Part shown: positions 1 to 7,056 of the stretch, one piece after another
Layout of the letters: every line of letters begins with the position of its first letter
Position numbering within the stretch: the stretch's first letter is position 1
Source of the DNA: Bauldia sp.
Lineage (GTDB): Bacteria; Pseudomonadota; Alphaproteobacteria; Rhizobiales; Kaistiaceae
DNA length: 8,353 bases
Assembly: GCA_020442095.1 (NCBI GenBank)
Contig: JAGRKY010000043.1
Span: forward strand, 1 to 8,353
Direction: 5' to 3'
Made by a program: the position numbers and the translations under genes
The notes under the pieces: model-generated
Seen by the model: only the letters and a program-made list of their open reading frames with translations
The model's database searches: none
Told to the model about the DNA's origin: nothing

Positions 1-2
1 AG

Positions 3-419
3 GCCGCGACCATCGACGGCGCGCGGAGCGCCATGCTCGAGGCCGAGACCGGCTCGCTGGAGGTCGGCAAGAAGGCGGACCTCGTCCTCCTCGACATGAA
101 CACGCTCGCCTTCACGCCGCTCAACGACATCGCGAAGCACCTCGTCTATGCCGAGAACGGCAGCTCGATCGAGATGGTGATGGTCGATGGCGAGATCGTC
201 CTGAAGGACGGCCGGCTCACCACCATCGACGAGCCGGCGATCCTCGCCGAGATCCGCGAGACGGTGCCGGCCTGGCTCGCCGAGCACGCGAAGCTCGAAG
301 AGAAAAACGCGGTCTTCGAGCCGTATTTCGCCGAGATCCACCGCCGCGCGACGATGCAGGACATCGGCCTCAACCGCTACGCTGGCGATGCCCCGCCCTG
401 GCCGGGGGCAAACCGGTAG
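3..419 (+). CDS. C-terminal part of an amidohydrolase (ATZ/TRZ or SAH-deaminase type), 5' end outside window
   Basis: The open frame enters from the window edge in frame 3 and ends at TAG 417-419, leaving 138 codons. Near the visible start is the block GSLEVGKKADLVLLD, followed by a VxxVMVDGEIVLKDG strand pair. These are the signature of the C-terminal beta-sandwich of metal-dependent amidohydrolases such as S-adenosylhomocysteine deaminase, chlorohydrolases and guanine or cytosine deaminases. These enzymes hydrolyse C-N or C-Cl bonds on cyclic or amide substrates in the cytoplasm. The metal-binding HxH and catalytic His/Asp residues lie upstream and cannot be checked, so the substrate is unknown. 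The ATG at 33 is an internal Met, not the start, because the family motif continues upstream of it. The gene converges on the SDR operon across a repeat-containing spacer. Confidence 0.85.
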   Translation, partial: AATIDGARSAMLEAETGSLEVGKKADLVLLDMNTLAFTPLNDIAKHLVYAENGSSIEMVMVDGEIVLKDGRLTTIDEPAILAEIRETVPAWLAEHAKLEEKNAVFEPYFAEIHRRATMQDIGLNRYAGDAPPWPGANR

Positions 420-450
420 GATTCAGCGGTCTGTCGAGGGGTCGGGCGCT

Positions 451-501
451 GTGCGTCCTTCGAGGCCCGTTCGCTTCGCGACCGGGCACCTCAGGATGAC
501 G
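451..501 (+). repeat. Intergenic palindromic repeat, copy A
   Basis: This copy opens with GTGCGTCCTTCGAGGC and closes with GCACCTCAGGATGACG. The ends flank a variable centre that can fold (CGC-ttc-GCG core, GAGG pairing with CCTC). Copy B at 566-610 carries the same ends on the opposite strand, matching at 15 of 16 and 14 of 16 positions. From memory, repeats of this type are scattered through intergenic DNA of Hyphomicrobiales. Lying between two convergent genes, it may act as a transcript-end structure. Confidence 0.75.
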
Positions 502-565
502 GGGGTGGTGTTGTCGGCAGGGGGCGCCATGGCCGGCTTGTACCCGTCTCCGCGTCCACCCACAT

Positions 566-610
566 CGCCATGCTGAGGTGCTCCGCGGAGCGGAGCCTCG
601 AAGCACGCAC
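566..610 (-). repeat. Intergenic palindromic repeat, copy B (inverted relative to copy A)
   Basis: Read on the minus strand, this copy starts GTGCGTGCTTCGAGGC and ends GCACCTCAGCATGGCG, like copy A. Its centre forms a clean hairpin: GCTCCGC (580-586), loop gga, GCGGAGC (590-596), with the flanking GAGG and CCTC extending the pairing. It ends 20 bp from the stop codon of the SDR gene at 631 and may serve as a bidirectional terminator or mRNA 3' stabiliser, although no U-tract follows. Confidence 0.75.
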
Positions 611-630
611 GGACTCCCGAAGGCGTTGCC

Positions 631-1419
631 TCAGTAAGGCGTCTCGCCGCCGTCGATGTTGATCGACTGGCCGCGGATGATGACCGCGGCGTCGGAGAGC
701 AGGAAGGCGACGATCCGGCCGACCTCGACCGGCTCGACATGGCGCTTGAGCTGGGCGGGGACCATGCCGGCGAAGAGGGTCGCGGCGTCGCCGAGGCCGT
801 CGCGTTCGAGCTCGGCCGCGACCTCGCGGAGCATCGGCGTCGCGACGCTGCCGGGACAGACCGCGTTGACGTTGATGCTCTCGGCCGCCCACTCGCCGGC
901 GAGCGAGCGGGTGAGGTTGATGACCGCCGCCTTGGAGGCGTTGTAGGCGGCCATGTTGCCGAAGCCGACCTTGCCGGCATTCGAGGCGATGTTGACGATC
1001 GCCCCGCCCTTGCCGGCGAAGGCGCGGTACGCCGCCTGGGCGCCGAGCATGACGCCGCCGGCATTGACCCGGAGTTCCAGGTCCCAGCCCCCCGGGGTGA
1101 TCGAAGCGGCGGGACCCATGCGGACGATCCCGGCATTGTTGACCCAGCCATGGAGCGCGCCGAAACGCGCGGTCGTTGCCGTGACCGCCGCGTCGAGCGA
1201 GACGGGGTCGGTGACGTCGGCGGCGATGGCGATCGTGCGCTGCCCGCCGGGATCGAGCCGCTTCGCGGTTTCGGCCGCCGCATCGGCGTCGAGGTCGAGA
1301 AGCGCGACATGGCCGCCCGCCTCGACGAGCGCCTCCGTGATGCCGGCTCCGATGCCGCGGGCGGCGCCGGTGACGGCGATGGTGCGGCCGGCAAGCGCCG
1401 TCTCGGAAAGGATGCCCAT
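631..1419 (-). CDS. SDR family NAD(P)-dependent oxidoreductase (first of pair by position, second in the operon)
   Basis: This is a classical short-chain dehydrogenase of 262 aa, the usual length of the family. It would interconvert an alcohol and a ketone in the cytoplasm. Visible motifs are the dinucleotide-binding TGAARGIG (residues 17-24), ADVTD (67-71), NNAG (94-97) and the catalytic tetrad Asn119, Ser146, Tyr159, Lys163 (YNASK). The acidic Asp42 at the end of strand beta-2 (LLDLD) points to NAD rather than NADP. The C-terminal GQSINIDGGETPY block is typical of FabG-like and sugar or polyol dehydrogenases. The start is supported by GAGGA at 1428-1432, 8 nt before the ATG and overlapping the stop codon of the upstream SDR gene, which suggests translational coupling. 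The substrate cannot be inferred. Confidence 0.93.
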   Translation of the reverse strand: MGILSETALAGRTIAVTGAARGIGAGITEALVEAGGHVALLDLDADAAAETAKRLDPGGQRTIAIAADVTDPVSLDAAVTATTARFGALHGWVNNAGIVRMGPAASITPGGWDLELRVNAGGVMLGAQAAYRAFAGKGGAIVNIASNAGKVGFGNMAAYNASKAAVINLTRSLAGEWAAESINVNAVCPGSVATPMLREVAAELERDGLGDAATLFAGMVPAQLKRHVEPVEVGRIVAFLLSDAAVIIRGQSINIDGGETPY

Positions 1420-1430
1420 GGCCAGAATCC

Positions 1431-2222
<792 letters not shown>

Positions 2223-2482
2223 GGCGGGAGCGTCCTGTTCGGCGGTTGCCGGCCATCATCGCCGAGCCGAGACGAAACGCCAACCGACGGGAGGGCGAAT
2301 CGCGCGCCGGCCACGCTTCGCCGGACCCTGCTGCGACACCCCCGGCAGGGCCGGGCGATGGCGGCGCCGGCCGCTCTCCTGTATGATCCCCGCCGTTCGA
2401 CAGTCCGGCTCCGCCGGACCCCTCCGTCACAGACCGATTTTCCGAAAGGCCGGGCCCGCACCCTCGGGGGCAGCCGTGTCCG
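2223..2482. promoter_or_regulatory. Divergent intergenic region between the SDR operon and the EamA gene
   Basis: This 260-bp spacer separates two outward-facing transcription units, so it must hold promoters for both. A TATGAT at 2382-2387 is a fair -10 match on the plus strand, but no good -35 precedes it at the usual spacing. Two perfect small hairpins are present: CCCGGC-agg-GCCGGG (2341-2355) and GTCCGGC-tcc-GCCGGAC (2403-2419). The latter lies after the -10 candidate and would be in the EamA leader. In DNA this GC-rich, hairpins of 6-7 bp arise easily by chance. I see no coding region here. Confidence 0.4.
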
Positions 2483-3376
2483 GTGAAAAAGCCGAAGCTT
2501 CGCATGGACGTGTCTGCATCGCCCGCCAACGAAAGGTTGCGGGGCATCCTCCTCATCGTGCTGGCGGCGGTGCTGTTCGCCGGCATCGATGCCTTCAGCA
2601 AGCTGCTCGCCCCGACCCAGTCGGTGGGTCAGATCGTCTGGGCGCGCTACACGATGGCGCTGCCGTTGCTCTTCGCTACCACCCCGCCGTCGCGCTGGCC
2701 GGTGATGTTCCGGACGGCGCAGCCGCGGTTGCAGCTTGTCCGCGCCCTCGTCCCGATGGGGACGAGCATCAGCATGGTCGTGGCGGTTCGCCATCTTCCG
2801 CTGGCCGAGGCAACGGTCATCCTCTTCGCCGCGCCCTTCCTGGTCGTGGCGCTTTCGGCCGTGGTGTTGCGGGAGCGCGTGCCGGCGGCGAGCTGGATCG
2901 CCGTCTTCGTCGGCTTCGCCGCGGTCTTGCTGGTCGCCCGCCCGGGATTCAGCGCATTCTCCGAATACCTCATCTTTCCGCTGATCGGCGCGCTCTTCTT
3001 CGCCCTCCTCCAGATCGTCACCCGTGTGCTGCGCATGCGGGGCGAGAGCGCCCATACGACGCTGGCCTGGACACTGGCGACGGGCAGCGTGCTGGCGACG
3101 CCCTTCGCGATCGCCACCTGGCAGCCGGTCAGCACCGAAGGGTGGTTGCTGATGGTGGGTCTCGGCCTCGTCTTCGGCGGGGCGCAGGGTCTGATGGTCC
3201 GCGCCCTCGCCCATGCCCCGGCCGGCGTGCTGACCCCCTTCACCTATACCCAGATCATCGCCGCGGTGGTGATCGGCATGATCGTCTTCGGAGGGGTTCC
3301 CGACATCTGGTCGCTGGTCGGCATCGCCATGATCATCGTCGCCGGGGTTACCGTGGCGCGCAGCAAATCGCCCTGA
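2483..3376 (+). CDS. EamA/DMT superfamily transporter, ten predicted membrane helices
   Basis: This is a 297-aa inner-membrane protein of the drug/metabolite transporter superfamily. Hydrophobic segments lie at roughly 21-42, 48-66, 84-103, 107-128, 135-152, 162-181, 192-211, 220-238, 247-268 and 273-292. This matches two tandem five-helix EamA repeats, each ending in a characteristic block (VVALSAVVLRERVPAASW in the first, ending near 152; the second ends in VGIAMIIVAGVTVAR). The family carries out export or exchange of amino acids, metabolites or nucleotide sugars; the substrate is not predictable. The start is uncertain: GTG at 2483 has a G-rich stretch at 2466-2470 upstream, while the in-frame ATG at 2504 has no evident ribosome binding site. 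The gene lies 79 bp before the deglycase-like gene on the same strand and may share its transcript. Confidence 0.9.
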   Translation: MKKPKLRMDVSASPANERLRGILLIVLAAVLFAGIDAFSKLLAPTQSVGQIVWARYTMALPLLFATTPPSRWPVMFRTAQPRLQLVRALVPMGTSISMVVAVRHLPLAEATVILFAAPFLVVALSAVVLRERVPAASWIAVFVGFAAVLLVARPGFSAFSEYLIFPLIGALFFALLQIVTRVLRMRGESAHTTLAWTLATGSVLATPFAIATWQPVSTEGWLLMVGLGLVFGGAQGLMVRALAHAPAGVLTPFTYTQIIAAVVIGMIVFGGVPDIWSLVGIAMIIVAGVTVARSKSP

Positions 3377-3437
3377 CGGCGGGTGGCGGACTACCGTGCG
3401 GGCGCCGTCCGTGCTTTGTTGCCGGCCGCGCCTGAAC

Positions 3438-3444
3438 GGGAGGA
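3438..3444 (+). promoter_or_regulatory. Ribosome binding site that fixes the start of the SIS-domain gene
   Basis: GGGAGGA lies 11 nt before the ATG at 3456. A longer reading from ATG 3396 would add 20 residues rich in Arg and Cys that look like read-through of the spacer, with no ribosome binding site in front. The ATG at 3456 also aligns the N-terminus (MLDFD) with that of E. coli FrlB (MLDID, from memory). Confidence 0.7.
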
Positions 3445-3455
3445 CGTCAACGAGA

Positions 3456-4469
3456 ATGCTGGACTTCGACATTTCGCGATTCATCGGCATCCAGTCGGGC
3501 GCCGTGGCGCTGATCGAGCGGCTGGACCACACGATCGGCACGCTGCTCGACGCGGGCGCCCGCAACATCTTCTTCCTCGGCGCCGGTGGTGCCGCAATCC
3601 TGATGCAGCCGGCCGTCCATCTGCTCAGGACGAAATCGACCTTCCCGGTCTTCTGCGAGAACGCCGCGGAACTGGTGATCGGCGGCTCGCGGCATCTCGG
3701 CCCCGGCTCGATCGTGGTCATCCCCTCGCTTTCGGGCACGACGAAGGAAAGCATCGAGACGCTGCGCTATTGCCGGGAGAAGGGCGCGACGATCATCACG
3801 CTGGTCGGCCATGCGGATTCGCCGCTCGGCCAGGGCGGCGACCATGTCTTCGTCAATTTCGCCGAGGACGACACCTCCTGCGAATCCTTCTACATCCAGT
3901 CGCTGGCGATCGTCCTGTCGATCATGGCCCGGCGCGGCGAGGCGGGCGGCTTTGCCAGTTTCGCAGCGGAGGCGAAGCGGTTGCCCGAGGCGCTGGTCGC
4001 GGTCAAGGAGCGCTTCGAGCCGGAGGCCGAGGCCTTCGCCGAAACGATCCGGGACGAGCCCTATCACATCATCACCGGCGCCGGCGGGACCTGGCCGGAA
4101 GCCTTCTACTACGGCATGTGCATCCTCGAGGAGATGCAGTGGATCCGGACCCGGCCGGTGCATGCCTCGGATTTCTTCCACGGCACGCTGGAGCTGCTCG
4201 AGCCGGGGGTGAGCCTGATCCTGCTCAAGGGCGAGGACGAATACCGGCCGCTGGTCGACCGGGTCGAGGGCTTCGCGGGCGGCCATACCGACAAGCTGAC
4301 CGTCTTCGATGCAGCCGGGGCGGAGCTCGCCGGAATCTCGCCGGTGGTGCGGGCGATGGTCTCGCCGGTGGTGCTCGCCACCATGCTGGAACGGATCAGC
4401 GCCCACCTGGCGGTCAAGCGCGACCACCCGCTGACCACGCGCCGTTATTACCGGCGCGTCGCCTATTGA
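3456..4469 (+). CDS. SIS-domain fructosamine-6-phosphate deglycase-like protein (FrlB/FraB family)
   Basis: This is a cytoplasmic protein of 337 aa with two sugar isomerase (SIS) domains (roughly 20-160 and 195-320). The family splits 6-phosphofructosyl amino acids into glucose 6-phosphate and the amino acid. The first domain shows IFFLGAGG (38-45) and the phosphosugar loop SLSGTTKE (91-98). The second shows Glu226 and His242 (FFHGTLELLEPG). As I recall them, the catalytic residues of Salmonella FraB are Glu214 and His230, and E. coli FrlB has a Glu and His at the same 16-residue spacing. The C-terminus DHPLTTRRYYRRVAY closely resembles the FrlB end DHNPDERRYYGGLVEY. Length is as expected for the family. 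A PfkB kinase starts 4 bp after the stop, as expected for a kinase-deglycase pair. Other SIS deglycases, or an AgaS or GlmS-like role, are possible; the amino acid part of the substrate is unknown. Confidence 0.82.
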   Translation: MLDFDISRFIGIQSGAVALIERLDHTIGTLLDAGARNIFFLGAGGAAILMQPAVHLLRTKSTFPVFCENAAELVIGGSRHLGPGSIVVIPSLSGTTKESIETLRYCREKGATIITLVGHADSPLGQGGDHVFVNFAEDDTSCESFYIQSLAIVLSIMARRGEAGGFASFAAEAKRLPEALVAVKERFEPEAEAFAETIRDEPYHIITGAGGTWPEAFYYGMCILEEMQWIRTRPVHASDFFHGTLELLEPGVSLILLKGEDEYRPLVDRVEGFAGGHTDKLTVFDAAGAELAGISPVVRAMVSPVVLATMLERISAHLAVKRDHPLTTRRYYRRVAY

Positions 4470-4473
4470 GCCG

Positions 4474-5286
4474 ATGGGCGGGACGCTCGCCACGGTCGGC
4501 GACAACTGCATCGACCGTTATCTCGCCCTGAAGCGGTCGACGGTCGGCGGCAATGCGGTGAATGTCGCCGTCCATCTCGCCGCCGCCGGCCTCGCCGTCG
4601 GCTATTACGGCGCCGTCGGCGCCGACGAGGAGGGAAGGCGCACAATCGCCGCCCTGCGGGAGAATGGCGTCGATACCGGCCGGGTGCGGATCGGCCCAGG
4701 CGCGACTACCGCCTATACCGACATCGCGGTCGATGCGGATGGCGAGCGGGTCATCGCCTTCGAGGATTTCGGCGCTTGTGCCGGCTATCGCCCGACGCCG
4801 GCGGAGGTCGAGGAATTGCGGGCGCGCCGCCATGTCCATATCGGCTGGCTCGACGACGACGGCGCGCTGAAGGATGCGCTCGCCGCGTCCGGCACCAGCG
4901 TCTCCCAGGACCTTTCGGTGAGCCAGGCGCCGGACCATCGCCGCAGCGCGGGCCTGGCGATCGCCTTCATCTCCGCCGGGCCGTCGCTCGCGGAGGGCAG
5001 GAGGCTCCTCGCCGAGGCGCTGTCGGGCGGGGCGCGGACCGCGGTCGTCACCTGCGGCGCCCTCGGCAGCCTCGCCGGCGATGACGCCGGGACGGCGGAG
5101 ACCGGTATCCTGCCGGTCGACGTCGTCGACACACTCGGCGCCGGTGATACCTTCATCGCCGGGTTCATCGCCGCGAGCATCGCCGGAGCGCCGCTCCAGG
5201 CATGCCTCGAGGCCGGGCGGGACGCGGCTGCCGCGACCTGCCTGCATCTCGGCGGCTTCCCGCAGATGCCGGCGCCGCTGGCCTGA
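4474..5286 (+). CDS. PfkB family carbohydrate kinase, FrlD-like (fructosamine 6-kinase candidate)
   Basis: This is a 270-aa ribokinase-family enzyme expected to phosphorylate a fructosyl amino acid at carbon 6 with ATP. The N-terminus TLATVGDNCIDRY resembles E. coli FrlD (TLATIGDNCVDIY, from memory). It is followed by the first PfkB signature VGGNAVNVAV (24-33). The second signature, DTLGAGD (219-225), supplies the anion hole and catalytic base Asp225. At 270 aa it is close to FrlD (about 260) and shorter than ribokinase (about 310). The lid region is short, which fits a monomeric or FrlD-like form. The start ATG lies 4 bp after the SIS gene stop with only a weak GAG in front, so translation is probably coupled. 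The kinase-deglycase pairing is the main reason to favour an Amadori compound over a free sugar. Confidence 0.85.
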   Translation: MGGTLATVGDNCIDRYLALKRSTVGGNAVNVAVHLAAAGLAVGYYGAVGADEEGRRTIAALRENGVDTGRVRIGPGATTAYTDIAVDADGERVIAFEDFGACAGYRPTPAEVEELRARRHVHIGWLDDDGALKDALAASGTSVSQDLSVSQAPDHRRSAGLAIAFISAGPSLAEGRRLLAEALSGGARTAVVTCGALGSLAGDDAGTAETGILPVDVVDTLGAGDTFIAGFIAASIAGAPLQACLEAGRDAAAATCLHLGGFPQMPAPLA

Positions 5287-5359
5287 ACCGGCCGGGCGGA
5301 AGCCGCATGCCACGACCGGTTGCGGCGGGCCGAAAATAGACGGAATCCGTGGCTTTCCA

Positions 5360-5388
5360 TTGCCGCAACGTGTTGAAGCCGCTACAGT
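5360..5388 (+). promoter_or_regulatory. Candidate sigma-70-type promoter for the ABC transporter genes
   Basis: TTGCCG (5360-5365) and TACAGT (5383-5388) are separated by 17 bp, and each matches the consensus at 4 of 6 positions. They lie in a locally AT-richer part of the 210-bp spacer between the kinase and the solute-binding protein, about 110 bp before the chosen ATG. The prediction rests on sequence match alone. A promoter here would let the binding protein be expressed more strongly than the enzymes. Confidence 0.4.
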
Positions 5389-5430
5389 TGTACGGGGAGT
5401 TGAAAAAATCTCCGGAGAGGAAACGTGTCT

Positions 5431-5447
5431 TGCCCGAGCGTCGGGCA
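5431..5447 (+). other. Small perfect hairpin in the leader of the solute-binding protein mRNA
   Basis: TGCCCGA (5431-5437), loop gcg, TCGGGCA (5441-5447) forms a 7-bp stem. It lies between the candidate promoter and the ribosome binding site. There is no U-tract, so it is unlikely to be a terminator; it may stabilise the 5' end of the transcript or be chance in GC-rich DNA. Confidence 0.4.
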
Positions 5448-5481
5448 GCCTGGCGTCAGCGGGTTCCGTTGGCGCGATATT

Positions 5482-5488
5482 GGGAGGA
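5482..5488 (+). promoter_or_regulatory. Strong ribosome binding site deciding the start of the solute-binding protein
   Basis: GGGAGGA lies 8 nt before the ATG at 5497. A longer reading from ATG 5425 would put 24 non-hydrophobic residues before the signal peptide and contain the leader hairpin, so the shorter start is preferred. Confidence 0.8.
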
Positions 5489-5496
5489 ATGAAAAT

Positions 5497-6966
5497 ATGA
5501 ATATGAAACGTGTAATGGCCAGCGCCGCGGCGCTGACCTTTGCCGCCGGCATGGGCGCTGCCCAGGCGGGCGAATTCGACGGTGTCACCGTCAACCTGAT
5601 CACGCAGACCGGCGCGATCCAGGAGCCTCTGCAGCGTCGCGCGCCCGATTTCGAGAAGATGACCGGCGCCAAGATCAACGTCATCGCGGTGCCGTTCTCG
5701 GATCTCTACCAGAAGGTCCTGACCGACTGGGCGAGCGGCACCAATTCCGTCGACGTCGCGGTCTTCGCGCCGCAGTGGATGGTCGACTATATCGCCGGTG
5801 GCTATCTCGAAGACCTGACGCCGCGCGTCGATGCCGACAAGGCGATCGACCAGAACGATGTCGGCGCCTTCTTCCGCGATTTCTCGGAGAAGTATAACGG
5901 CAAGGTCTACATGATCACCCTCGATGGTGATTTCCACATGATGTACTACCGGAAGGACCTGCTTGATGAAGCCGGCCTGAAGGTGCCCACCACCTGGGAC
6001 GAGTATCTGGAAGTCGCCAAGGCGCTTCATGGCAAGGACATGAACGGCGACGGCACGCCGGACTTCGGCTCGTGCATCGGCAAGAAGCGCAACGCCCAGA
6101 GCTACTGGTTCGTGACCGACGTCGTCGGCTCGATGACCCAGTCCAAGGGCACCAGCCAGGGCGCCTTCTTCAACACCGCCGACATGACCCCGCTGGTCGA
6201 CAACGAGGCCTTCCGCAAGGCGCTCGACTTCCTCAACGAGTCGACCAAATACGGCCCGCCGGACGAGCTGAACCTCGACGTGTCGGACACCCGTCCGCTC
6301 TTCGCCTCGGGCCGCTGCGCCCTCAACCTCGACTGGGGCGACGTCGGCACCATCTCGATCGACCCGGAGAATTCCAAGGTCATCGGCAAGTGGGGCGCGG
6401 CGATCATGCCGGGCTCGAAGCAGGTCCTCGACTGGGATAGCGGCAAGCTCGTCGACTGCAACGCCGACACCTGCCCCTATGCGATCGACGGCGTGAACCA
6501 CGCGCCCTTCGCGGCCTTCGGCGGCTGGGGCGGCGGCATCAACGCCGCGGCCGATCCCAAGGTCAAGGACGCAGCCTATGCCTTCCTGTCCTACATGACC
6601 CAGCCGGCCCAGTCGAACCAGGATGTCACCATCGGCATCACCGGCTTCAACCCCTACCGCACGTCGCAGCTGAGCTACAGCGACCTGTGGAAGAATGCCG
6701 GCATGAGCGAGGCCGAGGCCGACAACTATCTCGGCGCGATCAACGCCTCGATGAGCAGCCCGAACATGATCCTCGACCTGCGCATCCCGCAGAACCAGCG
6801 CTACCAGCAGGTGGTCCTGGACGAGGCCATTTCGCGCTTCCTCGCCGGTGAGATCGACGCCGACGCCACTGTGGCGGCCGTGACCAACGGTTGGGAAGAG
6901 CTGACCGACGAGATCGGGCGCGACGAGCAGCTCGAGATCTACAAGGCCACCATCGGCGCCAACTGA
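5497..6966 (+). CDS. ABC transporter extracellular solute-binding protein (CUT1 type, family 1)
   Basis: This is a periplasmic sugar-binding protein of 489 aa that would deliver its ligand to the permeases encoded downstream. A Sec signal peptide is clear: MKR positive start, hydrophobic core to about residue 20, and a cleavage site AQA|GEF after residue 24. The mature protein begins with the usual strand VTVNLITQTG and contains the family features ISRF and a YAFLSYM helix. At about 465 mature residues it is longer than most CUT1 binding proteins (around 390-410). It has DMNGDGTPD (181-189), a DxNxDG loop like calcium-binding loops, and four cysteines (193, 274, 321, 326) that could form two disulphides in the periplasm. 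Position after a kinase-deglycase pair suggests a fructosyl amino acid or related ligand, but a plain sugar or oligosaccharide is possible. Confidence 0.92.
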   Translation: MNMKRVMASAAALTFAAGMGAAQAGEFDGVTVNLITQTGAIQEPLQRRAPDFEKMTGAKINVIAVPFSDLYQKVLTDWASGTNSVDVAVFAPQWMVDYIAGGYLEDLTPRVDADKAIDQNDVGAFFRDFSEKYNGKVYMITLDGDFHMMYYRKDLLDEAGLKVPTTWDEYLEVAKALHGKDMNGDGTPDFGSCIGKKRNAQSYWFVTDVVGSMTQSKGTSQGAFFNTADMTPLVDNEAFRKALDFLNESTKYGPPDELNLDVSDTRPLFASGRCALNLDWGDVGTISIDPENSKVIGKWGAAIMPGSKQVLDWDSGKLVDCNADTCPYAIDGVNHAPFAAFGGWGGGINAAADPKVKDAAYAFLSYMTQPAQSNQDVTIGITGFNPYRTSQLSYSDLWKNAGMSEAEADNYLGAINASMSSPNMILDLRIPQNQRYQQVVLDEAISRFLAGEIDADATVAAVTNGWEELTDEIGRDEQLEIYKATIGAN

Positions 6967-6984
6967 GCCGATCGCTTTGACATC

Positions 6985-7011
6985 GTCCGGCGCGGCCCGC
7001 CCGCGCCGGAC
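6985..7011 (+). other. Perfect 11-bp hairpin between the binding-protein and permease genes
   Basis: GTCCGGCGCGG (6985-6995), loop cccgc, CCGCGCCGGAC (7001-7011) forms an uninterrupted 11-bp GC-rich stem 18 nt after the binding-protein stop. It is followed by CTCTTGC rather than a run of Ts, so full termination is unlikely. Such structures after binding-protein genes commonly protect the upstream mRNA from 3' exonucleases or terminate partly, giving more binding protein than permease. That function is inferred here. Confidence 0.65.
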
Positions 7012-7056
7012 TCTTGCAAATCGGGACTCCGGCTCCCGGAAACCACGTGAGATCGC

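Noticed and set aside
2341..2355. CCCGGC-agg-GCCGGG hairpin as a terminator or operator
   Set aside because: A 6-bp all-GC stem is easily expected by chance in this base composition, and it lies upstream of both divergent genes, so a terminator role makes no sense.
3383..4531. A 382-codon plus-strand frame overlapping the SIS-domain gene
   Set aside because: It is a shifted frame of the same DNA, with Arg/Gly/Pro-rich translation and no motif. The SIS-domain reading has conserved catalytic residues.
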